A stretch of 51,277 nucleotides of DNA from positions 1-51,277 of the forward strand of contig SPQJ01000032.1 of the NCBI GenBank assembly GCA_004570425.1, given 5' to 3'. Origin of the DNA: Bacillus sp. AZ43 (lineage in GTDB: Bacteria; Actinomycetota; Actinomycetes; Mycobacteriales; Geodermatophilaceae). Shown here one piece after another: positions 9,675 to 16,957 of this stretch; position 1 is the stretch's first letter; the number at the start of each line of letters is the position of its first letter. The notes beneath the pieces were generated by a model. The model worked only from the letters and a program-made list of their open reading frames with translations, was not told where the DNA came from and searched no databases. The position numbers were made by a program, and so were the translations under genes.

Positions 9675-9708
9675 ACAGGGGTGGTCCGCTTCGGCGGGCC
9701 GCCCCTGT
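9675..9708 (+). terminator. Terminator with TTCG tetraloop after groEL
   Basis: The 15-bp stem ACAGGGGTGGTCCGC / GCGGGCCGCCCCTGT (two T-G pairs) closes on the stable tetraloop TTCG. The stem direction of the wobble pairs favours the plus-strand transcript, i.e. groEL. Confidence 0.72.
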
Positions 9709-9738
9709 CGGCGTTCCCGGCCGGGGTCACACGGCCTG

Positions 9739-9790
9739 GTGCGGGGAACGAGGGCCCTGCACAACGTCGCAGGCGCCTCGTTCCCCGCAC
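9739..9790. repeat. 52-base nested inverted repeat (REP-like element)
   Basis: A perfect 15-bp inverted repeat (GTGCGGGGAACGAGG at 9739-9753, CCTCGTTCCCCGCAC at 9776-9790) encloses a second one (CCTGC 9756-9760, GCAGG 9769-9773) around ACAACGTC. It lies between the groEL terminator and the DUF72 gene. Its symmetry and size resemble REP/RAYT-type or small MITE-like dispersed elements. No second copy occurs in this window. Confidence 0.5.
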
Positions 9791-9841
9791 GAGGTGGCCG
9801 CCGACGTCAGTCCTCGGGTGAACCGAGCCGGTGCGTCAGCC

Positions 9842-10675
9842 ATGACCGCGCAGGGTAGGCGGCATCCCGTGACCGTGATCATCGGGACGTCGGGCTGGCA
9901 GTACCGCGACTGGCGCGGCTTGTTCTACCCGGCCAAGCTGCCCCAGCGGCTCTGGCTGGAGCACTACGCCGAGTTCTTCGCGACGGTCGAGAGCAACAAC
10001 GCCTTCTACCGGCTGCCCGAGCGCGAGACGTTCGTGAAGTGGCGGGAGCGCACCCCGCCGGACTTCCGGTGGGCGGTCAAGGCCAGCCGCTTCCTCACCC
10101 ACATCAAGCGGCTGAAGGAACCCGAGGAACCGGTCGCCCGGCTGATGGGCCGCGCGGAAGGGCTCGAGCACCGGCTGGACACGATCCTGCTGCAGCTCCC
10201 GCCGACGCTGCAGGCCGACGCCGACCTGCTCAAGGAGTGTCTGGCGCAGTTCCCCGGCGGCACCCGGGTCGCCGTCGAGCCGCGGCACGAGTCGTGGTGG
10301 ACCGACGACATCCGCGCACTGCTCGAGCGCTACGGCGCGGCGCTGTGCTGGGCCGACCGCGACGAGCAGGCGGTCGCGCCGCTGTGGCGGACCACCGACT
10401 GGGGCTACCTGCGCTTCCACCACGGCTACGAGTCCTGGCGCTACCGCCCGGAGACCCTGCAGCTCTGGGCGGACCGGATCGCCTCGACGTTCGGCGACGA
10501 GGACGTGCTCGTCTACTTCAACAACGACCCCGGGGGAGCGGCGACCATCGACGCCGTCCACTTCGCCGACGCCGTCCGCCGGGCCGGGGGGACGCCGACC
10601 CGCGTGCCCACCCCCGACCAGGCCCTGGGCCGGGCCTGGCTCGAGGGCCAGAAGACGCCGGGCGTCGCCGCCTAA
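9842..10675 (+). CDS. DUF72 (YecE-like) family protein
   Basis: 277 aa from ATG 9842; GTG 9869 (giving VTVIIGTSGWQYRDW) is the other likely start. The opening IGTSGWQYRDWRGLFYP, then ESNNAFYRLP near 45, VKASRFLTH near 75 and the C-terminal DVLVYFNND are the conserved blocks of DUF72, a TIM-barrel family related to sugar-phosphate/xylose isomerase folds. Its biochemical function is not established. The 132-base upstream gap holds the inverted repeat at 9739-9790. The stop overlaps the convergent oxidoreductase gene by four bases. Confidence 0.88.
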   Translation: MTAQGRRHPVTVIIGTSGWQYRDWRGLFYPAKLPQRLWLEHYAEFFATVESNNAFYRLPERETFVKWRERTPPDFRWAVKASRFLTHIKRLKEPEEPVARLMGRAEGLEHRLDTILLQLPPTLQADADLLKECLAQFPGGTRVAVEPRHESWWTDDIRALLERYGAALCWADRDEQAVAPLWRTTDWGYLRFHHGYESWRYRPETLQLWADRIASTFGDEDVLVYFNNDPGGAATIDAVHFADAVRRAGGTPTRVPTPDQALGRAWLEGQKTPGVAA

Positions 10676-11667
10676 CCGAGCTCCGGTGCCTCCGCGTGCC
10701 GGACGCCGAGCTGCTCGGCCGCCTCGCCCAGCACCGTCTGGACGGCGAGGGTGTCGGCCAGCGGCATCACCGCGCTCTCCGACCGGCCGGCCCGTACGCC
10801 CTCGGTGACCTCGATGAGCTCGTGCGCGTAGCCGGCGCCCAGCGGACGGCGGGTGATCGTCTCCGGCTCCGCCCCCGCCCGGTGCAGGACGATCGTGTCG
10901 GGGTGGTGGAAGCGCGGGGGGACGTCGATCCATCCGGTCGTCCCGAACACCCGTGCCTGGCCGGGCAGCGCGTTCCGGAGCGACGTCATCAGCGTCGACG
11001 TACGCCCGTCGCCGTGGTCGAGCAGCAGCGAGGCCTCCGCGTCGGCGCCGGAGGGGAACAGCGAGCCGGCGGCCACCACCCGCTCCGGGGTGCCGAGCAG
11101 CATCTGGGCGAACGACACGACGTAGACGCCGAGATCCAGCAGCGCCCCACCACCGAGCGCCAGGTCGAAGAGCCGGTCGGCGGGGTCGTACTCGCGGGAG
11201 ACGCCGAGGTCGGCCTGCACCGAGCGCACCTCGCCGATCGCGCCGTCGGCCACCAGTTCCCGCAGCGCGACGACGGCGGGCTGGAAGCGGGTCCACATCG
11301 CCTCCATGGTGAAGACGCCGGTCTGCCGCGCGAGGTCGACGACCTCGTGGGCGCCCGCGGTCGTGGCCGTGAACGCCTTCTCCACCAGCAGCGCCTTGCC
11401 GGCGCGCAGGGCGGCCAGCGCCAGCGCGTGGTGCTGCGGGTGCGGGGTGGCGACGTAGAGGACGTCGACGTCGGGGTCGGCGACGACGTCGGCGTAGGAG
11501 CCGTGCGCGCGGTCGATCCCGTGCCGCTCGGCGAAGGCCCGCGCCCGTTCGGCGGAGCGGGAGGCGACGGCCACCACCCGGGCGCCGTCGACGACGGGGA
11601 AGTCCTGCACCACCTTGTCGGCGATGCGGCCCGGCCCGACGACGCCCCAGCGGATCTCTGCGCTCAC
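10672..11667 (-). CDS. Gfo/Idh/MocA-family oxidoreductase
   Basis: 331 aa from GTG 11667. The N-terminal Rossmann fold has GVVGPGRIADKVV (residues 7-19) for NAD(P) binding. LLVEKAFT near 95 is the family EKP-type motif with the catalytic Lys. The C-terminal alpha/beta substrate domain contains GGGALLDLGVYVVSFAQMLLG, typical of the trans-1,2-dihydrobenzene-1,2-diol dehydrogenase/glucose-fructose oxidoreductase branch. Substrate is unknown. TAGCGT (11680-11675, minus) lies seven bases before the start, so the mRNA is probably leaderless. It shares a 36-base divergent promoter region with the DUF4031 gene. Confidence 0.88.
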   Translation of the reverse strand: MSAEIRWGVVGPGRIADKVVQDFPVVDGARVVAVASRSAERARAFAERHGIDRAHGSYADVVADPDVDVLYVATPHPQHHALALAALRAGKALLVEKAFTATTAGAHEVVDLARQTGVFTMEAMWTRFQPAVVALRELVADGAIGEVRSVQADLGVSREYDPADRLFDLALGGGALLDLGVYVVSFAQMLLGTPERVVAAGSLFPSGADAEASLLLDHGDGRTSTLMTSLRNALPGQARVFGTTGWIDVPPRFHHPDTIVLHRAGAEPETITRRPLGAGYAHELIEVTEGVRAGRSESAVMPLADTLAVQTVLGEAAEQLGVRHAEAPELG

Positions 11668-11674
11668 CCGATGA

Positions 11675-11697
11675 ACGCTAGCCGGGGCGGGCAGACT
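11675..11697. promoter_or_regulatory. Divergent leaderless promoters (oxidoreductase / DUF4031)
   Basis: Minus strand: TAGCGT at 11680-11675, seven bases before GTG 11667. Plus strand: CAGACT at 11692-11697, six bases before GTG 11704. Both spacings put the transcription start at the start codon, the leaderless layout common in actinobacteria. Found by eye only. Confidence 0.5.
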
Positions 11698-11703
11698 GCG
11701 GTC

Positions 11704-11973
11704 GTGGCCGTCCTGATCGACTCCCCGGTGTGGCCGTGGCGGGGGCGGAAGTGGTCGCACCTGGTCAGCGACGTCTCCTACGCCGAGCTGCACGCCTTCG
11801 TGGAGGCCGAGCTGGGCATCCCGCGCCGCGCCTTCCAGGGCGACCACTACGACGTCCCCGAGGACCTCTACGACGTCGCCGTCGCGGCCGGCGCCCAGCC
11901 CGTGGGCGCCCGGGAGCTGCTGGCCCGGCTGATGGCGGCCGGGCTGCGGCTCAAGAAGACGCGCGGCGCCTGA
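11704..11973 (+). CDS. DUF4031 family protein
   Basis: 89 aa from GTG 11704. The opening MAVLIDSPVWPWRGRKWSHLVSD is the conserved block of DUF4031, a short actinobacterial family of unknown function. GDHYDVPEDLYD near 55 is also typical. This start beats the in-frame ATG 11671 because the family begins here and a -10-like CAGACT sits six bases upstream. The last 23 bases overlap the convergent HD gene. Confidence 0.8.
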   Translation: MAVLIDSPVWPWRGRKWSHLVSDVSYAELHAFVEAELGIPRRAFQGDHYDVPEDLYDVAVAAGAQPVGARELLARLMAAGLRLKKTRGA

Positions 11974-12574
11974 GCAGCGAGAGCTCGGCGGTCAGGTTGG
12001 CGCGGGCGGCGTCCGTCCAGGCCGTCGCCGTGGGCGTCCGGTAGAGGACCGGCAGGCCGAGCAGCTGCTCGAGCACGGCGATCCGGCCGGCGGTGAACTC
12101 CTCGTCGGAGAGGTGCCCGTACTCGGCGCGGATCGCCGAGGCGTAGGCCGCGTAGGCCTCCGGCGGGCTCGCCAGGACGGCGAGGTCGGCGTCGCAGAGC
12201 ACGGCGCCGTTCGCGTCGTCGTCCGCAGCGTCGTGCCCGGCGGTGAGCAGGACGAGGCGGACCACCTCGGCGACGCGCTCGTCGGGGACCAACCCGCGCA
12301 GGCCCGCGCGGGCCCGCTCGGCGCTCACCGCCTCGTTGTCCGTGCGGTGCGGGTCGTAGACGACGTCGTGGTACCAGGCGGCCAGCCGGACGGCGTCGGG
12401 GTCGGCAGCGGCGTCGGCGAGCTCCCCGACCAGGCCGAGGACGGCCGCCAGGTGGGCCAGGTCGTGGTAGCGGCGGTGCGGCTCGCTCCAGGCGGCGACC
12501 AGCGCCGCCCACTCGGTGCGGGAGGTGGGGGAGTCGCCGGCCAGCGCGGCCCACGACTCGAACCCCACGCTCAC
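11951..12574 (-). CDS. HD-domain metal-dependent phosphohydrolase
   Basis: 207 aa from GTG 12574. Metal-binding residues are visible: H37 in RRYHDLAHL, H69-D70 in AAWYHDVVYD, H in LTAGHDAADDD and D in LCDADLAVLA. This matches the predicted HD-superfamily hydrolase group of COG4339 type, whose substrate is not known. The start overlaps the stop of the upstream M20 gene (GTGA), so the two form a translationally coupled operon. The 3' end overlaps the DUF4031 gene. Confidence 0.85.
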   Translation of the reverse strand: MSVGFESWAALAGDSPTSRTEWAALVAAWSEPHRRYHDLAHLAAVLGLVGELADAAADPDAVRLAAWYHDVVYDPHRTDNEAVSAERARAGLRGLVPDERVAEVVRLVLLTAGHDAADDDANGAVLCDADLAVLASPPEAYAAYASAIRAEYGHLSDEEFTAGRIAVLEQLLGLPVLYRTPTATAWTDAARANLTAELSLLRRRASS

Positions 12575-13842
12575 CGGACCTCGCAGCGGCGCAGCGCGAG
12601 CAGGGCGAAGGCGCGCGCGGCGGTGACCACCTCGGCGACGGGCACCTTCTCCAGCGGACCGTGGGCCAGGTGCAGGTCGCCGGGCCCGTGGTGCAGGGTC
12701 GGGATGCCGGCCGCCGCGTAGAGCCGCAGGTCGGTCCCCGCGGCGACGGCCCGCTCCGGCGGCACGCCGCCCCCGGCATCCGAGACGGCGTCGCGCACGG
12801 CCGGCAGCAACTCATGTCCGGGGGGAAGCTGCCCGCTGGCGAACGCCCCGCCCACCCAGGTCAGCCGCACCGGGTGCTCGGCCAGCCACGGGTGGTCGGC
12901 GCAGATGTCGGCCAGCCGCGTCTCGAGCGCCTGGCGCGCGACGGCGACCGGTTCCCCGACGCGCACGCCGTAGCGGCCCTCGGCGACCAGCCGGTCGGGC
13001 ACGGAGCTGGCCCAGTCGCCCGCCGTGACCTTGCCGATCGAGAGACCGTGCGGGAACCGCGCGTCGCCGAAGCGCGGGTCGGCGTCCTTCTGCCGCTCGG
13101 CCTCGAACTCCCGCAGGCCCTCGTGCACGACCGCGAACAGCTCGACCGCACTGACCCCGCGGTCGCGCATCGCGGCGTGCGCGGCGTGGCCGGTCACCTC
13201 GAGCCGGAAGGTGAGCGCGCCGCCGTGCGCGGTGACGACGGCGCCGGCGGTCGGCTCGGGGATCACGCAGACGTCGCCGCGGTGCCCCCGTCGCAGGGTG
13301 GCCCAGGCCCCGAGGCCGCCGTCCTCCTCGCCGACGACGCCGTGCAGCGCGAGCGGCCGCACGAGGCGTACCCCCGCCGTCCGGATGGCGGCCAGCGCCG
13401 CGAGGGAGGCGACCACGCCGCCCTTCATGTCGCAGGCACCCCGGCCGTGCAGGTCGCCGCCGACGATCCGGGGGACGAACGGGTCGCCGTCCCAGAGGGT
13501 GAGGTCGCCGGGCGGGACGACGTCGGTGTGCCCGGAGAGCACCAGCGCCGGCTGCCCGCTCTCGGCTCCCGGCAGGGTGCCCACGACGCCCCACGCCTCG
13601 GCGCGCTCGACCTCCTGGCCCGGGGCGTCGGAGGCCCGGGCCGCCTCGGCGAGGTCGATCTCCCAGGCGTCGACGTCGCAGCCGAGCTCGTCGAGCCACC
13701 CCGCCAGCAGGCGCTGCACCTCGCTCTCGGCGGGAGTACCGCCGATGGAGGGGACGGCGACCAGCGCGGTGAGCCGGTCGACCACCCAGCGCTCGTCCAC
13801 GCCGTCGAGGACGCGGGCCTCGACGTCGGTCAGCTCGGCCAT
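12571..13842 (-). CDS. M20-family metallopeptidase (ArgE/DapE type)
   Basis: 423 aa from ATG 13842. Dinuclear zinc site residues are in SGHTDVVPPGD (His, Asp), RGACDMKGG (Asp), VVGEEDGG (Glu-Glu) and VIPEPT (Glu). The dimerisation domain begins near TAHGGALTFRLEVTGHAAH. Acetylornithine deacetylase, succinyl-DAP desuccinylase and related amidohydrolases share these features; the sequence does not decide between them and no arg or dap gene is nearby. CAGACT (13854-13849, minus) lies six bases before the ATG, suggesting a leaderless message. First gene of a two-gene operon with the HD hydrolase. Confidence 0.88.
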   Translation of the reverse strand: MAELTDVEARVLDGVDERWVVDRLTALVAVPSIGGTPAESEVQRLLAGWLDELGCDVDAWEIDLAEAARASDAPGQEVERAEAWGVVGTLPGAESGQPALVLSGHTDVVPPGDLTLWDGDPFVPRIVGGDLHGRGACDMKGGVVASLAALAAIRTAGVRLVRPLALHGVVGEEDGGLGAWATLRRGHRGDVCVIPEPTAGAVVTAHGGALTFRLEVTGHAAHAAMRDRGVSAVELFAVVHEGLREFEAERQKDADPRFGDARFPHGLSIGKVTAGDWASSVPDRLVAEGRYGVRVGEPVAVARQALETRLADICADHPWLAEHPVRLTWVGGAFASGQLPPGHELLPAVRDAVSDAGGGVPPERAVAAGTDLRLYAAAGIPTLHHGPGDLHLAHGPLEKVPVAEVVTAARAFALLALRRCEVR

Positions 13843-13848
13843 GGCCGG

Positions 13849-13898
13849 AGTCTGGCACGCGCCGTCGTCCCTCCTGCCGGGTGCCGGACGGCTAGCTT
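13849..13898. promoter_or_regulatory. Divergent leaderless promoters (M20 peptidase / scramblase-like)
   Basis: Minus: CAGACT 13854-13849, six bases before ATG 13842. Plus: TAGCTT 13893-13898, seven bases before GTG 13906. The region between them shows no other clear operator. Confidence 0.5.
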
Positions 13899-13905
13899 GA
13901 CCGCC

Positions 13906-14628
13906 GTGACGCAGCCCCCTCCGCCGCCCGGCTGGTACCCCGATCCCGCCGGTGGCGGCGGCTCCCGCTGGTGGGACGGCCAGGGGCGGACCGAGCACCT
14001 CCGGCAACCGGCACCGGCCGCCCCGACGGGGTCGCCGCTGTACGAGCAGCCGGTGCTGCTGGTCTACCAGAAGACCAAGCTGATCGAGCTCACCAACGAG
14101 TACGCGGTGCTGGACGGGAACGGGCAGCAGATCGGCGCCGTCGTCCAGGTGGGGCAGAGCGGCCTGAAGAAGGCGGTCCGGTTCGTCTCCAACCTCGACC
14201 AGTTCCTGACCCACACGCTCGAGGTGCGCGACGCGCGGGGCCCGGTGCTGGTGCTCACCAGGCCGGCGAAGCTGATGAAGTCGCGGGTCGTCGTCCAGCG
14301 CCCCGACGGCGCCCCGGTCGGCGAGATCGTGCAGGCCAACGTGTTCGGGAAGATCCGCTTCGACCTGGTCGCCGGCGGTCAGCGGGTCGGGGCGATCCAG
14401 GCCGAGAACTGGCGGGCCTGGGACTTCGCCATCACCGACGCCGCCGGGGTGGAGGTGGCCCGCATCACGAAGAAGTGGGAGGGCCTCGCGCGGACGCTGT
14501 TCACCACCGCCGACCGCTACGTCGTCCTCGTGCACTTCCGGCTGCCGGAGCCGCTGGCCAGCATGGTGGTCGCCTCCGCGCTGACGGTGGACACGGCGCT
14601 CAAGCAGGACGACCGCGGCTTCAACTGA
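13906..14628 (+). CDS. DUF2510 + phospholipid scramblase/LURP-one-like protein
   Basis: 240 aa from GTG 13906. Residues 7-32 (GWYPDPAGGGGSRWWDG) form a DUF2510 motif, a short tryptophan-rich module usually at the N-terminus of actinobacterial membrane-associated proteins. The rest, from about 45 on, is a twelve-strand-barrel type domain like phospholipid scramblase/LURP-one proteins, with alternating beta segments: ELTNEYAVLDGNGQQIG, LEVRDARGPVLVLTRP, SRVVVQRPDGAPVGEIVQ, FAITDAAGVEVARITKKW. No clear transmembrane helix is seen. Bacterial members have no proven scramblase activity. A weak hairpin (14738-14755) lies in the following 264-base gap. Confidence 0.75.
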   Translation: MTQPPPPPGWYPDPAGGGGSRWWDGQGRTEHLRQPAPAAPTGSPLYEQPVLLVYQKTKLIELTNEYAVLDGNGQQIGAVVQVGQSGLKKAVRFVSNLDQFLTHTLEVRDARGPVLVLTRPAKLMKSRVVVQRPDGAPVGEIVQANVFGKIRFDLVAGGQRVGAIQAENWRAWDFAITDAAGVEVARITKKWEGLARTLFTTADRYVVLVHFRLPEPLASMVVASALTVDTALKQDDRGFN

Positions 14629-14849
14629 GTGGGATCGGCGCGCGTGTCGGCCGCAGGACGGGGGTAGCCTCGACGACGTCCGGGCCGGGTGCATCGTGCC
14701 CCCGGGTGCCATTTGGTTACGCCTTCACGGACTACCGCCCCGACCTCGGTCGGGGGCCTGGAGCCGTGTTGTGCATCTCGCCGCGAGGCGGCCGTCATCC
14801 GGTCCGGACCCCATTCCCTCGCCGACATGCCGGTGACCCGTCGTCCCCC

Positions 14850-14855
14850 TAGCGT
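14850..14855 (+). promoter_or_regulatory. Possible -10 box of the MHS transporter gene
   Basis: TAGCGT lies 37 bases before ATG 14893 and would give a 30-nt leader with a GGGGAG ribosome-binding site (14882-14887). No convincing -35. The rest of the 14629-14892 gap holds a 7-bp hairpin with loop CTCG at 14738-14755 and nothing else recognisable. Confidence 0.35.
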
Positions 14856-14892
14856 GGTCCGGGACACAGCCGTCCGGAACCGGGGAGCAGCC

Positions 14893-16188
14893 ATGGCGGA
14901 CACGGTCCGGGGGACGCAGGCTCCCGAGCAGCACAAGCTCCCGGTCAAGACGCTGGTCTCGGCCAGCATCGGCAACGCCGTCGAGTGGTTCGACTGGACC
15001 GTCTACGCGACCTTCGTGGTCTTCTTCGCCGGCCAGTTCTTCCCCTCGGAGAACGAGGCGCTCGCCCTGATCGGCGCGACGTCGACCTACGCGCTGGCCT
15101 TCTTCTTCCGGCCGCTCGGCGGACTGCTCCTCGGCCGGTTCGCCGACCTGAAGGGCCGCAAGGCCGGGATGCTGCTGACCATCCTGCTCATGGCCGGCGG
15201 CTCGATGGTGATCGCGATCCTGCCCACCTACGAGCAGGTCGGCTGGTTCGCGCCGATCCTGCTGCTGCTCGCCCGGGTCGCGCAGGGCATGTCCCTGGGC
15301 GGCGAGGTCTCCAACGCGTCCGCCTACCTCGGCGAGATCGCCCCACCGGCGCACCGGGGCCGGTACTCGTCGTTCTTCTACGTGTCGACCGGGTCGGCGC
15401 TGCTGGCCGCCTCGCTGCTCGGCGTGCTGCTCACCAGCGTCCTCACCGACGACCAACTGGAGAGCTACGGCTGGCGGATCGCGTTCTTCATCGGTGGACT
15501 GCTGGGCTTCATCGGCATGTGGCTGCGGCGCTCGCTGGTGGAGACCGAGCAGTTCGAGGAGAACGCGGAGAAGGCACGGGCGACGAAGAACCCGCTGCTG
15601 CAGACGATCAAGCACCACCCGAAGGCCGTCGTCCAGCTCTGCGCCTTCACCCTGCTGTCGACGCTGTCGTACTACACGTTCTTCAGCGCGCTGACGCCGT
15701 TCGCGATCAGCTTCCGGGACGCCGACAAGACCGACGTCTTCATCGCGCTGTCCATCGGTACCGCGCTGTTCGTCGCGCTCTGCTACCCCTTCGGCAAGCT
15801 GTCCGACCACATCGGCCGCAAGCCGCAGCTGCTGATCTGGTCCGGCGCGATGGCGGTGCTGATCGTGCCGCTGTCCTTCCTGGTGCGGGACAACCTGTTC
15901 TCGCTGATCGTCGTCTTCTGCGTCGGCCTGGGTCTCTACGCCCTCATGGCGTCGATCGCGCCCGCGATCATGAGCGAGCTGTTCCCCACGGAGCTGCGGG
16001 CGACCGGTATCGGTGCCTGGTACAACCTCACCGTCGCGCTCTTCGGCGGGACGGCGCCCCTGGTCATCACCGCGCTGTCGGACGCGGGGCACCCGCTGTG
16101 GTTCTTCTGGTACGTCGCGATCGCTGCCGCGGTCGCCTTCGCCGTCATCCTCACCCTGCGGGAGACCAAGGGCACCGAGCTGCGCTGA
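14893..16188 (+). CDS. MFS transporter, metabolite:H+ symporter family
   Basis: 431 aa from ATG 14893, about twelve transmembrane helices. The first helix region ASIGNAVEWFDWTVYATF is diagnostic for the MHS group (KgtP, ShiA, ProP and relatives). FRPLGGLLLGRFADLKGRK is the MFS loop 2-3 signature, and LARVAQGMSLGGEVSNASAYLGEIAPPAHRG follows. It should import an organic acid or zwitterion with protons; the exact substrate cannot be inferred. Monocistronic, ending at a perfect palindromic terminator. Confidence 0.9.
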   Translation: MADTVRGTQAPEQHKLPVKTLVSASIGNAVEWFDWTVYATFVVFFAGQFFPSENEALALIGATSTYALAFFFRPLGGLLLGRFADLKGRKAGMLLTILLMAGGSMVIAILPTYEQVGWFAPILLLLARVAQGMSLGGEVSNASAYLGEIAPPAHRGRYSSFFYVSTGSALLAASLLGVLLTSVLTDDQLESYGWRIAFFIGGLLGFIGMWLRRSLVETEQFEENAEKARATKNPLLQTIKHHPKAVVQLCAFTLLSTLSYYTFFSALTPFAISFRDADKTDVFIALSIGTALFVALCYPFGKLSDHIGRKPQLLIWSGAMAVLIVPLSFLVRDNLFSLIVVFCVGLGLYALMASIAPAIMSELFPTELRATGIGAWYNLTVALFGGTAPLVITALSDAGHPLWFFWYVAIAAAVAFAVILTLRETKGTELR

Positions 16189-16194
16189 GACGCA

Positions 16195-16228
16195 GCAGGG
16201 CCCCCGTCGACGTCGACGGGGGCCCTGC
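16195..16228. terminator. 34-bp perfect palindrome, bidirectional terminator
   Basis: 16195-16228 is perfectly self-complementary; each half begins GCAGGGCCCCCGTCGAC. It sits seven bases after the MHS stop and 19 bases before the convergent DUF6458 stop, so it probably ends both transcripts. Confidence 0.8.
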
Positions 16229-16246
16229 GCTGCGGAGCGGGACCGC

Positions 16247-16495
16247 TCAGTAGGTCTCCTCCGTGGTGCTCCGGCGCACCGGCGCCCCGCCGGCCGGGTC
16301 CCCGTAGGCGTCGGTGCGCGTGACCCGGCGCTGGCGCGGCCCCCAGACGGCCACCTCGAGGACGATCCCGAGGGCGCCGACGATCATCAGGATCCAGCCG
16401 ACCACCTGCAGGTCGATGCCGCTGACGTCGACGTTGAGCGCGAACGTCAGGATCGCGCCGACGGCGAGCAGGACGATGGCGGTTCCGAGACGCAT
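16247..16495 (-). CDS. DUF6458 family small membrane protein
   Basis: 82 aa from ATG 16495. Two transmembrane helices, about residues 3-20 (LGTAIVLLAVGAILTFAL) and 29-48, separated by NVDVSGIDLQ. The polar C-terminal tail is RQRRVTRTDAYG... This layout, including the VDVSG-D-Q-VG-ILM segment, matches the DUF6458 family common in actinobacteria, with unknown function. A ribosome-binding site GGAAGGGAG precedes the ATG. Confidence 0.8.
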   Translation of the reverse strand: MRLGTAIVLLAVGAILTFALNVDVSGIDLQVVGWILMIVGALGIVLEVAVWGPRQRRVTRTDAYGDPAGGAPVRRSTTEETY

Positions 16496-16763
16496 GGCGA
16501 ACTCCCTTCCTCACGGATCCGGGCCCGTGGGCAGGCCGGAACCGACGGCGGTCGCCGCGGGGGAGCGGTTCCCCGGGAAAACGGCACCCAACCGCCTCAC
16601 CTGCGCTTACGCGCCCGGAGACCCCCGAACGGGTGGGTCTGAGGGCGTTCCGGGCTCCCTTAGGGCGCGCTGAGGCGCGAGGACTGCGTGACCGCCCGAT
16701 GCCGGGGTCGGTGCCTCAGGACGAACGTTCCCGTCATCCACAGGGACGACGGAAGGCACGACG

Positions 16764-16895
16764 ATGACGCTCCACTACAGCAACCCGGCACTGGACTCCG
16801 AGCTGGCCTACCGGCGGGAGGTGCTGATGGCGGCGGGTCGCGGGACGCGCACGAAGCGCGGCGCGTGGTTCCGCAACCGCCGGCGCTCCCACTGA
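16764..16895 (+). CDS. Small basic 43-aa ORF
   Basis: ATG 16764 to TGA 16895. It begins MTLHYSNPALDSELAYRRE and ends in a highly basic tail, GAWFRNRRRSH. GGAAGG (16751-16756) lies seven bases upstream, and third positions are mostly G/C. Short actinobacterial proteins opening with an M-x-x-HYSNP-type motif and ending in basic residues are familiar to me only as hypothetical proteins. It precedes the LuxR gene by 62 bases. It could be a real small protein, perhaps nucleic-acid binding, or a leader peptide. The 16496-16763 stretch before it holds an imperfect hairpin near 16618 and nothing else certain. Confidence 0.5.
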   Translation: MTLHYSNPALDSELAYRREVLMAAGRGTRTKRGAWFRNRRRSH

Positions 16896-16957
16896 CCGGC
16901 CCCGCCGGGGCGGGAAACGCTTCGGTCCTGTCGGAGGTCCGTGACACGATCGACGCC

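Noticed and set aside
14725..16092. 455-codon minus-strand frame opposite the MHS transporter
   Set aside because: Gln/Glu/Arg-rich shadow typical of antisense to membrane proteins.
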